Origin: an uncultured Thiothrix sp. | Lineage (GTDB): Bacteria > Pseudomonadota > Gammaproteobacteria > Thiotrichales > Thiotrichaceae | Reading direction: 5' to 3' | Assembly: GCF_937873765.1 (NCBI RefSeq) | Contig: NZ_CALMZC010000023.1 | Span: 1 to 64,000, forward strand | Length of the DNA: 64,000 bases | Shown: positions 47,749 to 56,348 of the stretch, one piece after another | Numbering within the stretch: position 1 is the stretch's first letter | Layout of the letters: every line of letters begins with the position of its first letter | The notes under the pieces: model-generated | What the model saw: only the letters and a program-made list of their open reading frames with translations | Told to the model about the DNA's origin: nothing | Database searches by the model: none | Made by a program: the position numbers and the translations under genes

Positions 47749-48831
47749 TTAGCTTGTTCTCAATAGGGTTTCATAAAGGTCAATCATGTTCTTGACATTA
47801 CTATCCCAAGCATATAATTGCTCGACTTTTTTTCTGCCAGCTTGCCCCATCTGCTCTCTTAAAGTTCGATCTAAAATCAACCTTTCTATTGCGTCTGCTG
47901 TAGCTTCTGGATCACGTGGAGGAACGATGATTCCTGTTACTCCATCATCAACAACTTCAGGTAGTCCTCCCACGTTACTAACTACGACAGGCTTCGCACA
48001 GGCACTTGCTTCAATAATGGCAACTCCAAAGCTTTCACTGTTAGATACAGATACAGATACAGATACATCTAGCATGTTTTGATAGGTTGGAACTTCTTCA
48101 TGACTAATTCTTCCAGTAAAAATCGTTTTTTCTGCAATATTTAAGTCTTTAGCTATTTGCTTGAGTTTCTTTTCTAAATTACCATCACCGACTATCAAAA
48201 GTCTTAATGGTAAATTTGAATGTTTTTCGCTAACTATCTTGAACGCTCGGATAAGGTACTCTATCCCATATTTTTCACTAAGCGTTTTAACTGTGCCAAT
48301 GATGATAGCTGCATCATCAAAAGGTTTTTTTACGTTAATAGGCCTGAATTTTTCTAAATCAACTCCAAAAGGAGTAATATAAATATTGGGTCGGTGATTG
48401 ACTAATGATTTAGTTTGCTCTGCCATACAGTAACTAGTGGAGGCTATTGCATCAGCGGCATAGAGATTTTTCTGTAGTAAATATTTGTGGAGGGGAGAAA
48501 TGTAGGGAAAATGATACACATCACTACCCCAAACAGATAATAAATAAGGATGGAAGTCAACAAGTCTTGCTGTGGTGCCATAGCCGCTGGCATAGTGTGC
48601 ATTTAGTATATCAGGTTTAAGGTTATGCAATAATTTTTTAACAGCAGATGTCATAGTAAAGTAACCTAATATTCCAAAATTAGGAAATATATGTACTTTT
48701 ACGTTTGGATTGAACGATTCAATAATAGGCTGTTGTGTAATAACGTGGACTATATGACCAGCAACACTTAGGCCATTAGCCCAACGAACAGTGTGAATGG
48801 ATGACGCACTAGAAAGCAAAGCAATCTTCAT
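47749..48831 (-). CDS. Family 4 glycosyltransferase
   Basis: A 360-residue GT-B transferase with the retaining EX7E motif (ESFGVAIIEAS), the phosphate-binding VGDGNLEKKLK and GTVKTLSEKYGIEYLI. The N-terminal acceptor part begins MKIALLSSASSIHTVRWANG, as in WbpH-like enzymes of O-antigen loci. An in-frame hexanucleotide repeat (4 copies) encodes VSVSVSVS just before the EX7E motif. It lies 1 bp upstream of the epimerase gene. Confidence 0.9.
   Translation of the reverse strand: MKIALLSSASSIHTVRWANGLSVAGHIVHVITQQPIIESFNPNVKVHIFPNFGILGYFTMTSAVKKLLHNLKPDILNAHYASGYGTTARLVDFHPYLLSVWGSDVYHFPYISPLHKYLLQKNLYAADAIASTSYCMAEQTKSLVNHRPNIYITPFGVDLEKFRPINVKKPFDDAAIIIGTVKTLSEKYGIEYLIRAFKIVSEKHSNLPLRLLIVGDGNLEKKLKQIAKDLNIAEKTIFTGRISHEEVPTYQNMLDVSVSVSVSNSESFGVAIIEASACAKPVVVSNVGGLPEVVDDGVTGIIVPPRDPEATADAIERLILDRTLREQMGQAGRKKVEQLYAWDSNVKNMIDLYETLLRTS
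48043..48066. repeat. Hexanucleotide microsatellite (AGATAC x4) in a glycosyltransferase gene
   Basis: Four perfect tandem copies of AGATAC on the + strand encode alternating Val-Ser on the minus strand. A change in copy number would add or remove two residues without a frameshift. Confidence 0.85.
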
Positions 48832-49922
48832 TGAGTTAAATCCTTAATAACTTGCTCAGCTCTTGCATGCCATGAGTGTTGTGGAGTAGTTTTTTGTATA
48901 TTGTGGTGAACGGACTCTATTAGATCAGGGGTTGTCAATAGTTCAGAAAAAAAACGAGTAACTGCATCACAATCATAAGGTATAGTCCAGCCTATACCAT
49001 GATGTCTAACAAAATCGCCGGCTAAAGTACCCTCACTGGCAAGAATAGGCTTTTGATAGCCTAGATACTCATAAAGTTTTAGAGGAGCAGCAAATTCTCT
49101 GTACTCCTGAGGTTTTACAAATAGTACAGCAACATCACAATTGCGCAGTTCCGTCTGCATTGCAAGGCCTGATAGATGAATAATTTTAATATTAGAGCTT
49201 GTTTGTGGGTATTCATGCATAACTGCCCGCCATTCTGCTTCGCGAGTGCAAATAGTTAATTCGACTTTTGGTTGTTTCTGCACAGCATCGAATAACTTAT
49301 GTAGTTGATAGTAACTTGATATACCTCCCACGTAAAAAAGCTTTAAAGGGCGATTTTGTAATTGAAGTGATATGAAATTATTTAATTTAGGCGATACATG
49401 ACCCGGTGGCAGTGCTTTAAACATGCAAGGATTTATTATCGGTATATACTCGCCCATTTTAAGTGACGGCAAATAAAGCCAGCTTAATGTTTGCTTATAT
49501 ACTCGCAGGTCGAAATGATAGGCTACCTTGGCAGCAATAGCTTTTAATGGATTGAGGTTTTTACCGTAGTCTTCAAAAAGCCAGTATATATCCCGATAGA
49601 AGAGTCCAATAGGAATCCCGTTGTTCTTGCAAAAACGAAAAAAAAAATAATCGAGCAAAGGATGTAAGGGTAGATGATGTGGGTCTGTTAAGGTCGTTGG
49701 TGCAGTAGAGCTTTCTGCATACATAAAATCGTAATTTAAGCCATTTTTTATATTTTTTTTAATTCTGGCTATTTGTCTTCTTCGTTCAGGTGAATATCCA
49801 GCTATAATCTCAACTTCACAGCCAAGCTCCTGAAATGCTTCCAGCATCTTTACAGGTCTTATCCCACTAGCAGAAGCTGCATTAGGGTTGAGTGGTAATG
49901 GGTGATGAAAAATTATTTTCAC
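48828..49922 (-). CDS. Glycosyltransferase (GT-B type)
   Basis: A 364-residue cytosolic transferase-like protein with an N-terminal acceptor part (FHHPLPLNPNAASASGIRP, LGCEVEIIAGYS) and a C-terminal donor part (LKLFYVGGISSYYQLHKLFDA, CDVAVLFVKPQEYREFAAPL, KLYEYLGYQKPILAS). A run of 10 A on the + strand (49638-49647) encodes a Phe triplet and is a potential slippage site. Its start lies 41 bp inside the polymerase gene, an unusually long overlap. Confidence 0.83.
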   Translation of the reverse strand: MKIIFHHPLPLNPNAASASGIRPVKMLEAFQELGCEVEIIAGYSPERRRQIARIKKNIKNGLNYDFMYAESSTAPTTLTDPHHLPLHPLLDYFFFRFCKNNGIPIGLFYRDIYWLFEDYGKNLNPLKAIAAKVAYHFDLRVYKQTLSWLYLPSLKMGEYIPIINPCMFKALPPGHVSPKLNNFISLQLQNRPLKLFYVGGISSYYQLHKLFDAVQKQPKVELTICTREAEWRAVMHEYPQTSSNIKIIHLSGLAMQTELRNCDVAVLFVKPQEYREFAAPLKLYEYLGYQKPILASEGTLAGDFVRHHGIGWTIPYDCDAVTRFFSELLTTPDLIESVHHNIQKTTPQHSWHARAEQVIKDLTQ

Positions 49923-51270
49923 ACTCGGTTTCCTGTATGGTTTTTAGAAAGATGCCAATAATGTATACAGTTGTAAAAATAGCTATTGTTATTATAATAC
50001 CTGCATTATAAACGAAATCATTAATACCGCCAGTAATAGGTAATGAACAACTAAAATAAGTAAATAAGCCTAACATCATGGGTGTCTTTCTTGATTTTAA
50101 GAAAAATAGAAACAATAATTGAATAATAAAACCAACATAAATTGGTGAAATAATTACACCTGTCAAACCAAAGTTTGCCCAAGCTTCTGCAATGAATAGA
50201 CTATTCATGACACCAGCCAATCCAGCTTCAACACTAGATGGGTGAAAAATAGTCATCATAATACGTGCTGCTCTCTCACTCTGTGGTAGACCTAGAAAAT
50301 CACTAATAAAACTAGAGAATGATGCAAAACCAATAAAGTCATTAGATGATGGAAAGTGCTCAAAGGCAAAGTAGGTGCCTGCCGCCTGGGTTAGAAATAC
50401 ACGTCCACCAATTCCTGTGTTATAGGATAATAATTCTGTCAGGTTGGCATTATCCATTACTAAGTAATAGGCTAGAAAAATGAGCAAGAGTGCTATACAG
50501 AAAAAAAATAAAAATAATTTTTTACTCACTCCACCTTGTATAAGCACATATAAAAATAAAAATCCTAATATAAAGAAGACAAAAGGTGCTTTGGATAAAT
50601 CGTAAGTTTTTATAAAAAAAGAGGCTACGAACATTAACAGAAACCACAAAAAATCTTTTCTCGATTGAGTGAGTTTCCAGTAAGAAAATGCGATATAAGC
50701 TAAGATTGGTGTCAAACCGATGGCGAAGACATTTCGAACATAAATGTTTCCCGAAAATTGACGGCTTGCATCTTGACGGAGACCTGCCAACGATTCGGCA
50801 TCAAAACCACTGAATATTGCCACCAAAGGGTTAGTGTTTAGCATTGCAAAGGTATAAGCAACTGAACAGATAGCGATAATAGATAAAATATATAAAGGAT
50901 ATCTAATATAGCTGTCATTAGGACTCAAGGTGGTCTGAATAGGCGCACTAATATAATAATGAAAAATAGCCGTATTGGATGGCAAACCACTCAAATAAAC
51001 CGCAAGTAACATTCCAAAGGGTAGTGCTAGCATCGTGTATTGAACCGCCACCCAACCATAAAAGCGTGCTTCAGGTTCAAGGGTGTTTATTATATAGTGA
51101 TTATCCCAATTATTAATGATTAAGACTGAGGCAATAAAACTTTGAATAATTAAATTATAGTAAAAAATCCACGAGATTAAATTAATTTTTGTTAGTGCTA
51201 AGCTGCCAGCGACTGCTTTGAAAAGAAAAAAAGAAAGTATTAGGGTAATCAGTGAAATTGAAAGAAACAT
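49882..51270 (-). CDS. wzy: Wzy-like polysaccharide polymerase
   Basis: A 462-residue integral membrane protein with about 11 hydrophobic segments throughout and a long periplasmic-type loop between about residues 275 and 345 containing TGIGGRVFLTQAAGTYFAF. Wzy proteins are poorly conserved, so the assignment rests on topology, the single such protein in the locus, and the presence of Wzx and Wzz. It would join lipid-linked repeat units in the periplasm. Confidence 0.75.
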   Translation of the reverse strand: MFLSISLITLILSFFLFKAVAGSLALTKINLISWIFYYNLIIQSFIASVLIINNWDNHYIINTLEPEARFYGWVAVQYTMLALPFGMLLAVYLSGLPSNTAIFHYYISAPIQTTLSPNDSYIRYPLYILSIIAICSVAYTFAMLNTNPLVAIFSGFDAESLAGLRQDASRQFSGNIYVRNVFAIGLTPILAYIAFSYWKLTQSRKDFLWFLLMFVASFFIKTYDLSKAPFVFFILGFLFLYVLIQGGVSKKLFLFFFCIALLLIFLAYYLVMDNANLTELLSYNTGIGGRVFLTQAAGTYFAFEHFPSSNDFIGFASFSSFISDFLGLPQSERAARIMMTIFHPSSVEAGLAGVMNSLFIAEAWANFGLTGVIISPIYVGFIIQLLFLFFLKSRKTPMMLGLFTYFSCSLPITGGINDFVYNAGIIITIAIFTTVYIIGIFLKTIQETECENNFSSPITTQP

Positions 51271-51362
51271 GTCATTTTTATCTTGATGTTATGATCGATG
51301 ATTATCAGTAGACATAGTTTTAAAATGTTTTAAACATGGTAAAATTTTCAATTTATTATTGA

Positions 51363-52730
51363 CTATAAAGCAAGCATATTTTGATAAAGCTGCTTAGCTT
51401 TCCGATGGGCAAAATAGCTATTGTGCCAAAGCAAAGTGAATTGCCCGCCCACTTTTCGACAGATTTCTTTGAGATTTAAAAAAGTATTTAAGGCTTGCTC
51501 ACTGTAACCTAAACCCATGTAGTTCTCAGCAATAATTGAAGATTCCATTACAATCAAAGGCCGAATACGCAGATTTAGCATTTCTTGTTTGACCGGATCG
51601 AAAGCGGGGTACTCAAAACAAGTACCACAACGAAATCCCGGACTATCTGCGTAACCCAGCGTGCTGTCATAGTCCATGCCTGCTTGTTCCCATGCTTGTA
51701 GAGTGATCGCTTGTTCCCAACGCAGATAATGCATTCTACCGCCCCATTGTGCTTGCTGGATCCCTTCTTCGGCACAGATTTTTTTTAAGCGTTGTGCTTC
51801 AGTGATGATAGCTTGGGGAGTTTGGTAAGTGTTATAGCTTGGATGTAGACCAATTTCATGACCACGCTGATGAATATGGCGTATAAGCGCACGGATAGCA
51901 GGATGCTCAGGTTGGTAATCTGCATCGTGAGAAGAATTTCCCCCACAGATAAAGTAAAATGCGCTGGTTAAACCATAGTGGTCAGATAGGTTCATCAGCC
52001 AATCAAAGGTATTATAGGGGTCTTGTGGGTGCAGAGTTTGTTGAGTGTTAAGGCGAATCCAAGGTGCAATCAGTAAGCTCTTAAAATCGCGTTTTTTAAT
52101 AAGATCACTGCCTATGAGGCGCATAAGGGTGTTAGGGGGACAAAAGCCATAGAGGCTAGGTTTATCGACATCATGCGATACTTTCATGCTGAATTGAGGT
52201 TGCTTTAATTCAAGCTCGGGCCAAGTACGTTGAATAACCTGCCCTAAGATCGCTAGCCATTCATCGACAATGGGGCGTTCGAGATAGTGATGCTTATAGG
52301 CATGAGACGCGGTAGCTGGGAAACGCCCATGCTGGTCTAGGTTCGTACTACCTATTTCTTCTTGCCGCGTGAGCATCCAGTAAGCAAGGCCGAGAATGTC
52401 GTAGGCAATGCTGTAATGAGAGTCAAGTTTGCTGATCAGTGGGCTAGGGAGTTTGCTAACACCCGGTGCGGGTAGAGGTCGTTTCAATAGGGAAGGCCAA
52501 CCTTCTGTAGTACTTTCCCAATAGGTACAAGTTAAGTTTTTTTGAGCTTGAAAAAAGCAGTCGCTTAAAGGTGGTAGCTTGATTACCGCCGTTTGTGTGG
52601 GGAGAGTAAGCTGTAGTTGCCCATCAGCTTGAGTGTGTAAGCGAAGCTCCGGCTGGAAGCGCTCTTTTAATAAGCATTCCAGCCAATACAAGCAATAGTT
52701 ATGCCTTTGTGTAGACACACTTAATATCAA
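51363..52730 (-). CDS. Polysaccharide deacetylase family protein
   Basis: A 455-residue protein. The NodB-like catalytic region holds the Asp pair in KVSHDVDKPS (near residue 190), the metal-binding HEIGLHPSYNT, RMHYLRWEQA and YDSTLGYADSPGFRCGT. The N-terminal 180 residues are an extra domain often seen with deacetylases in exopolysaccharide loci. No signal peptide was recognised, so it may act in the cytosol on a precursor. It probably removes an N-acyl group from a sugar. Confidence 0.85.
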   Translation of the reverse strand: MILSVSTQRHNYCLYWLECLLKERFQPELRLHTQADGQLQLTLPTQTAVIKLPPLSDCFFQAQKNLTCTYWESTTEGWPSLLKRPLPAPGVSKLPSPLISKLDSHYSIAYDILGLAYWMLTRQEEIGSTNLDQHGRFPATASHAYKHHYLERPIVDEWLAILGQVIQRTWPELELKQPQFSMKVSHDVDKPSLYGFCPPNTLMRLIGSDLIKKRDFKSLLIAPWIRLNTQQTLHPQDPYNTFDWLMNLSDHYGLTSAFYFICGGNSSHDADYQPEHPAIRALIRHIHQRGHEIGLHPSYNTYQTPQAIITEAQRLKKICAEEGIQQAQWGGRMHYLRWEQAITLQAWEQAGMDYDSTLGYADSPGFRCGTCFEYPAFDPVKQEMLNLRIRPLIVMESSIIAENYMGLGYSEQALNTFLNLKEICRKVGGQFTLLWHNSYFAHRKAKQLYQNMLAL

Positions 52731-52746
52731 TGTCTAAAAATAAAGC

Positions 52747-53553
52747 TTATTGAGACGGTGTTTTGGGGAAATCGTCAGCATTGCCTACATATAAATCCAT
52801 ACCACCTTGCGGGGTTTGCTGGGTGATGATGGTGCGATCTGTCCCATCAACTGGAAAAGTGCCAGATTCCATTAATACCAGCATAGGATCCAGCAGTTCA
52901 CCCTTACTGCCGCGTAAGTTAGCTTGACTAAATTGAAAGCGACAGAGGGTGGAACCACACTCTATCTTAGGAGGGGAGCCGCCAATATTGGCCGTCGCTA
53001 AATAAGACTCAAAGCTACTACTAATTTGGCTGGTTTTTCCGGGGTCTGCGGTAGCTGTAATGGTAGAGGCTAGCTGTTGTTGTTGTTGTTGTTCTGCTAA
53101 TGCTTGTTGCTGTTGGATCTGTTCCTTGCTCATCCCCGCGTAAGGATCGGGTTTGGGCGCTGGCTCATCCTTTGCCTGATTAGGGTTGGCTAACAAGGCG
53201 GCTAATTGTTGTTGTAAATCAGCTAACTGCTGATCAACTTTAGCCAAGCGATCCTCCGGTATCGCAGTTGGAGTTGCTGTAGTCATCGGCTGGGCGGCCG
53301 TCGGTACAGCCGAGGCTTGGTTCTGTAATTGAGTAGTTTTAGAATCCAACCGACTAACTTCTGTATTGAGCCGTTTCAGATTATTTTCGAGTGTTGAGAG
53401 AGATGCCGATTGTTGTTTGATCCCCTGCAATACCTGATCCATCTGACTAGTATCCGAAGGCGCTGGGGTAGGCGCGAGCCATTTGACTACTATCGCACTG
53501 ACTACCACCGTCGCTAACAATAATCCGATAACATAGGAAGTATTTTTGAACAT
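52747..53553 (-). CDS. Membrane-anchored coiled-coil protein with C-terminal Cys domain
   Basis: A 268-residue protein. Start chosen at MFKNTSYVIG, so that the membrane helix (VIGLLLATVVVSAIVV) is N-terminal. A coiled coil follows (SLSTLENNLKRLNTEVSRLD), then Pro/Thr linkers and a Gln-rich segment (six CAA/CAG codons encoded by a TTG-triplet run near 53077), and a C-terminal domain of about 80 residues with a Cys pair in IECGSTLCRF. It is probably periplasmic; no function was recognised. The upstream terminator at 53620 separates it from the duplicated block. Confidence 0.7.
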   Translation of the reverse strand: MFKNTSYVIGLLLATVVVSAIVVKWLAPTPAPSDTSQMDQVLQGIKQQSASLSTLENNLKRLNTEVSRLDSKTTQLQNQASAVPTAAQPMTTATPTAIPEDRLAKVDQQLADLQQQLAALLANPNQAKDEPAPKPDPYAGMSKEQIQQQQALAEQQQQQQLASTITATADPGKTSQISSSFESYLATANIGGSPPKIECGSTLCRFQFSQANLRGSKGELLDPMLVLMESGTFPVDGTDRTIITQQTPQGGMDLYVGNADDFPKTPSQ

Positions 53554-53619
53554 AAAGGTTTTGCTCTGAAGAATGCAATGAAAAATAGCGAAAAAATCAA
53601 GCAGAAAATAGTTGCTGTT

Positions 53620-53650
53620 TAAAAGATCAAGCCCCAAAACTGGGGCTTGA
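53620..53650 (-). terminator. Rho-independent terminator at the end of the duplicated block
   Basis: TCAAGCCCCA and TGGGGCTTGA form a perfect 10-bp stem with a 4-base loop, followed on the minus strand by TCTTTT. It lies 48 bp after the secreted-protein stop at 53698. The second copy of that gene lacks this terminator because the repeat starts at 53700. Confidence 0.85.
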
Positions 53651-53697
53651 GTCTATAATTACGGCACTAAGAAATAGTACTCGATCTACTGTAACTA

Positions 53698-54201
53698 TTA
53701 TGGGTTAACAATAGAGTGTAACATCTGGCCAGTATACAAGTAGCAACCAATCGTGTAGGTTTTAGTTGCGTCAACTGGAAAGTCAGTAGCACCTGATGGT
53801 GTGATTTCTGCTGCTGTTGGACCTGCGCTCGAGCCAGCTTTCCATGCTACTTTTCTATTAGCAGTACCAGTAGAAGTCAATGACTGTGCAGCAACATAGC
53901 AATTATAAATATCTTTAACAGCATCCACAGGGATGTCTAAATTGAAAGTAGTCTTTAAGTTATGGCCTACACCACCACCTACACCTTCACCTGGGCAATG
54001 AACCCAAGCACTTGTTACGCTTTTCAGTGTACTCCAATCCGGTGTAAAACTAGTATCTTGTGAAGGATAGTAAGCCTTACAAGCGGTTCCTGCAGTAACA
54101 GTCTTTGTAGTAGTATCATATGCCATAGCACCACTGCTCGCTAATAAAGAACCACCCATCAGAACAGCAGCTGTTAGAGCTGTTAAATTTAATTTTTTCA
54201 T
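53698..54201 (-). CDS. Secreted four-cysteine protein A, copy 1
   Basis: A 167-residue protein. The ATG at 54201 has GGAGA about 9 bases upstream and starts a Sec signal peptide (ALTAAVLMGGSLLASSGAMA). The mature protein has four Cys (GTACKAYYP, WVHCPG, IYNCYVA, TIGCYLY), probably two disulfides, and alternates short beta-type segments. It is a paralog of protein B at 55629, with the same Cys spacing and the shared words ACKAYYP, FNLDIP and GCYLYT. No known function. It ends in NP-stop directly at the left edge of the duplicated block. Confidence 0.85.
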   Translation of the reverse strand: MKKLNLTALTAAVLMGGSLLASSGAMAYDTTTKTVTAGTACKAYYPSQDTSFTPDWSTLKSVTSAWVHCPGEGVGGGVGHNLKTTFNLDIPVDAVKDIYNCYVAAQSLTSTGTANRKVAWKAGSSAGPTAAEITPSGATDFPVDATKTYTIGCYLYTGQMLHSIVNP

Positions 54202-54320
54202 TTCAGAATATCTCCAAAAACATCTCAAATCAGTGACACCCCCAGAAACTAGAGACGTCGTTCCTAACCCAAACGAAGGCTACACTACTTAAAACCAATA
54301 GTCTAGCTTCGTCTGACTAT

Positions 54321-54350
54321 ACTATAAAGTAAACTAACATGTTGTGTTAA
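54321..54350 (-). promoter_or_regulatory. Promoter of secreted protein A, copy 1
   Basis: On the minus strand TTAACA (54345-54350), an 18-base spacer and TATAGT (54321-54326) match the sigma70 consensus at 5 of 6 positions each. They lie about 120 bases before the start at 54201 in a 311-bp gap without any other gene. Confidence 0.55.
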
Positions 54351-54512
54351 CTATTTACGTAACGATAGTCTACAGCGTACTAAACTGTTGTAGCATTACC
54401 ACAGTGGGCAGTTTAATACAAAACTTAAGCGACCTACAACTGTCTATTGAGTTTTGAACAAAAAATTTTATTTAGTTTTATAAATCAGTGAAAGTACTTA
54501 CAAAATTAGCGT

Positions 54513-55553
54513 TTAAGCTAAAAAAGCGAGCTTTGACCAAAACCGGCGCACCAGTGTGAAAACAGAGGTTCTAAGAGGTGGCCAAATGAGGGTTTTGCGT
54601 CTGGCCAGAAAGCGTCTTTGCGTATAGAGCCTTAAAATCTGCCAACGTCCGGTGAGTATTGCTTTTGTGAAATAAAGCCCGTCAATCCAAACAATATTCT
54701 CAAGAATTTGATGTTGCTGATCAGCGATGGAATCCAAGGCAAAATACCGTTTGACTAAACCATTGCCGCTTGCCAGAAAAATCGCATGTTGCATCCAAAA
54801 GCGTGGATTCAACTCAAGTATGACGACCTCTCCCTTTGCAACCATAAACTCCAGCTCATAAGGCCCCACAAATGCTAGAGCGTCTAGAACTTGTGTAGTT
54901 TTGGTAAGCAAGTCCCATTGATCAGGAATCGTTTCTACCATAGCCGCACAACTGAGCCCTTGATGATGGGATAACAAGCGTTTGACGATAGCGGTAGTGT
55001 TGCGGGAATGATTTTGACTATCATGGAAACCACAGACCGATATATTCTGATGATCTTGGTCTCCCAACCATTCTTGGAAAAAAAAAGCTTGGTAGGATAA
55101 GCCCATTTTAGTAACTTGTTGCAAGTGTTGCTGAACATCGTGCTCCGAACGGCAAATCCAGCCTCTAGGCAGTTTAATGCTTCCTTGCCAAGAATGTTTA
55201 GCTTTTAGCAAGCAGGGAAAAGCGGGGGGGGGCTTATCATCAATCGCCCATTGTCGTAAGCCTGCAGGTAAGTCTTTGTTAGAGGCTAGCCAAGCAGCGA
55301 AAGCCCATTTGTCATCCAATAAAGAAGGTGGAAATTGTGGCGGCAAGAAACGCCCTATCAATTGCCCCTGTAAAGCCTGACCTAAGGTATGCTCTTCTGT
55401 AAATAATAACCATGCCTGCTCATTATCAGGAGTTTGGTAGGGAATCGGATAACTTGGATTTTCCTCAGTGGTAAACACCTCAATATTCAGAGCTTTAGCT
55501 GCCTTGTAGAGAGTATAAGCATTGATGGAGGCGGTAAACGTATAAGCTTTCAT
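54513..55553 (-). CDS. ATP-grasp ligase, copy 1
   Basis: A 346-residue protein without a signal peptide. The second half shows the ATP-grasp metal/ATP motif VVILELNPRFWMQHAIFLAS, with an upstream lysine/Glu region (LKAKHSWQGSIKLP; FQEWLGDQDHQN) and YELEFMVAKGE, as in carbamoyl-phosphate synthetase-like ligases that form amide or peptide bonds via an acyl phosphate. The substrate is unknown; an amino-acid amide on a sugar or on another molecule is possible. The gene contains a C9 run (plus-strand G at 55224-55232) and a T9 run (plus-strand A at 55078-55086). Upstream of its ATG lies a fragment of the PLP gene end. Confidence 0.85.
   Translation of the reverse strand: MKAYTFTASINAYTLYKAAKALNIEVFTTEENPSYPIPYQTPDNEQAWLLFTEEHTLGQALQGQLIGRFLPPQFPPSLLDDKWAFAAWLASNKDLPAGLRQWAIDDKPPPAFPCLLKAKHSWQGSIKLPRGWICRSEHDVQQHLQQVTKMGLSYQAFFFQEWLGDQDHQNISVCGFHDSQNHSRNTTAIVKRLLSHHQGLSCAAMVETIPDQWDLLTKTTQVLDALAFVGPYELEFMVAKGEVVILELNPRFWMQHAIFLASGNGLVKRYFALDSIADQQHQILENIVWIDGLYFTKAILTGRWQILRLYTQRRFLARRKTLIWPPLRTSVFTLVRRFWSKLAFLA
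55224..55232. repeat. Homopolymer G9 (coding-strand C9) in the ATP-grasp gene
   Basis: Nine G on the + strand encode three Pro codons near residue 110. The second copy has the same length at 58938-58946. A slip of one base would truncate the enzyme. Confidence 0.9.
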
Positions 55554-55558
55554 TACTA

Positions 55559-55584
55559 ATCATCAAAGCCTTTAAAGTGATAGC
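55559..55584. repeat. 26-bp direct repeat, left copy (block copy 1)
   Basis: Identical to 56355-56380. On the minus strand it reads YHFKGFDD, the last residues of the PLP protein, here stranded just before the ATP-grasp ATG. The repeats bracket the secreted protein B gene with a spacing of 796 bp. Confidence 0.92.
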
Positions 55585-55628
55585 AGCTCAGCGCACTAGC
55601 GAGGTAATAAAACCTTTCTTCATTTAGG

Positions 55629-56120
55629 TCATTGTCTACCAATAGAGTATAAGCTATGAGCTGTGTACAAGTAGCAACCGGTGGTAAGCGTTTTATTCTC
55701 ATCAACTAGAATAGAACCATTAGGCCCCCCCCCATCCGTATCACCAATTTCAACCACAACAGGCCCCACGCCTGAACCTATTATCCAGATTACTTCTTTA
55801 GTAGAGCTGTCAGCAGTTGCATTCTGTGTAGCAATATAGCAATTAAAGATATGTTTTTCCGCACTAATGGGTATGTCTAGATTGAAAATAACCACGTTGC
55901 CAGCAGCTACACTGCCACCTATATCTGGACAATGAAACCAAGTATTAGCCGTGCTTTTAACACTATTCCAGTCAGGCTGTAGGTTAAGCTTTTGATTAGG
56001 ATAATAAGCTTTACAAGCTGCTCCCGCAGCTATCCTGTCGAGCGATGCCATCCCGCTTCCAATAAACGTCAAGGGACTAATCATCAAAACAGCAATTATT
56101 AGGTTTTTTAAATTTTTCAC
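55629..56120 (-). CDS. Secreted four-cysteine protein B, copy 1
   Basis: A 163-residue protein starting at GTG with a strong AGGAAGGA 7 bases upstream. The Sec signal peptide is NLIIAVLMISPLTFIGSGMA. The four Cys align with those of protein A (ACKAYYP, WFHCPD, IFNCYIA, TTGCYLY). It has an insertion containing a G8 coding run (DGGGPNGS) at plus-strand positions 55726-55733. The function is unknown. The gene is bracketed by 26-bp direct repeats, suggesting it was inserted between the PLP and ATP-grasp genes. Confidence 0.83.
   Translation of the reverse strand: MKNLKNLIIAVLMISPLTFIGSGMASLDRIAAGAACKAYYPNQKLNLQPDWNSVKSTANTWFHCPDIGGSVAAGNVVIFNLDIPISAEKHIFNCYIATQNATADSSTKEVIWIIGSGVGPVVVEIGDTDGGGPNGSILVDENKTLTTGCYLYTAHSLYSIGRQ
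55726..55733. repeat. Homopolymer C8 (coding-strand G8) in secreted protein B
   Basis: Eight C on the + strand encode Gly-Gly-Gly and the start of Pro in the protein B loop. The same length is present in copy 2 (59440-59447). Slippage would alter the C-terminal third. Confidence 0.85.
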
Positions 56121-56277
56121 TTTAGATTCCTTCCTAAAAGCATTATTAAATTAATCCTGAATTAGCTTTCTAGGAATGCTATTTATAAAAAAAACTATTA
56201 ATTAAATTTAATATTTAAATCCATGATTGCATTAGCATAAAAACCAGACAAGTATCTCAAGCATTAACACACAAATG

Positions 56278-56286
56278 ATTATAGCA
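56278..56286 (-). promoter_or_regulatory. Extended -10 promoter of secreted protein B, copy 1
   Basis: On the minus strand TGC is followed directly by a perfect TATAAT (56278-56283), an extended -10 element about 160 bases before the GTG start. No good -35 is at the proper distance (a TTGACG is too far upstream). The rest of the 228-bp gap is AT-rich. Confidence 0.55.
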
Positions 56287-56348
56287 TATTAAATCACTGT
56301 GCTCACCGTCAAATATTGTTTGAGCAAAGTCTGTAGTTTACGGTTTCA

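Noticed and set aside
54513-56120. A graspetide-type peptide biosynthesis cluster
   Set aside because: The neighbouring small proteins are over 140 residues when mature, carry Sec signals and conserved Cys, and lack acidic/Thr core motifs typical of graspetide precursors.
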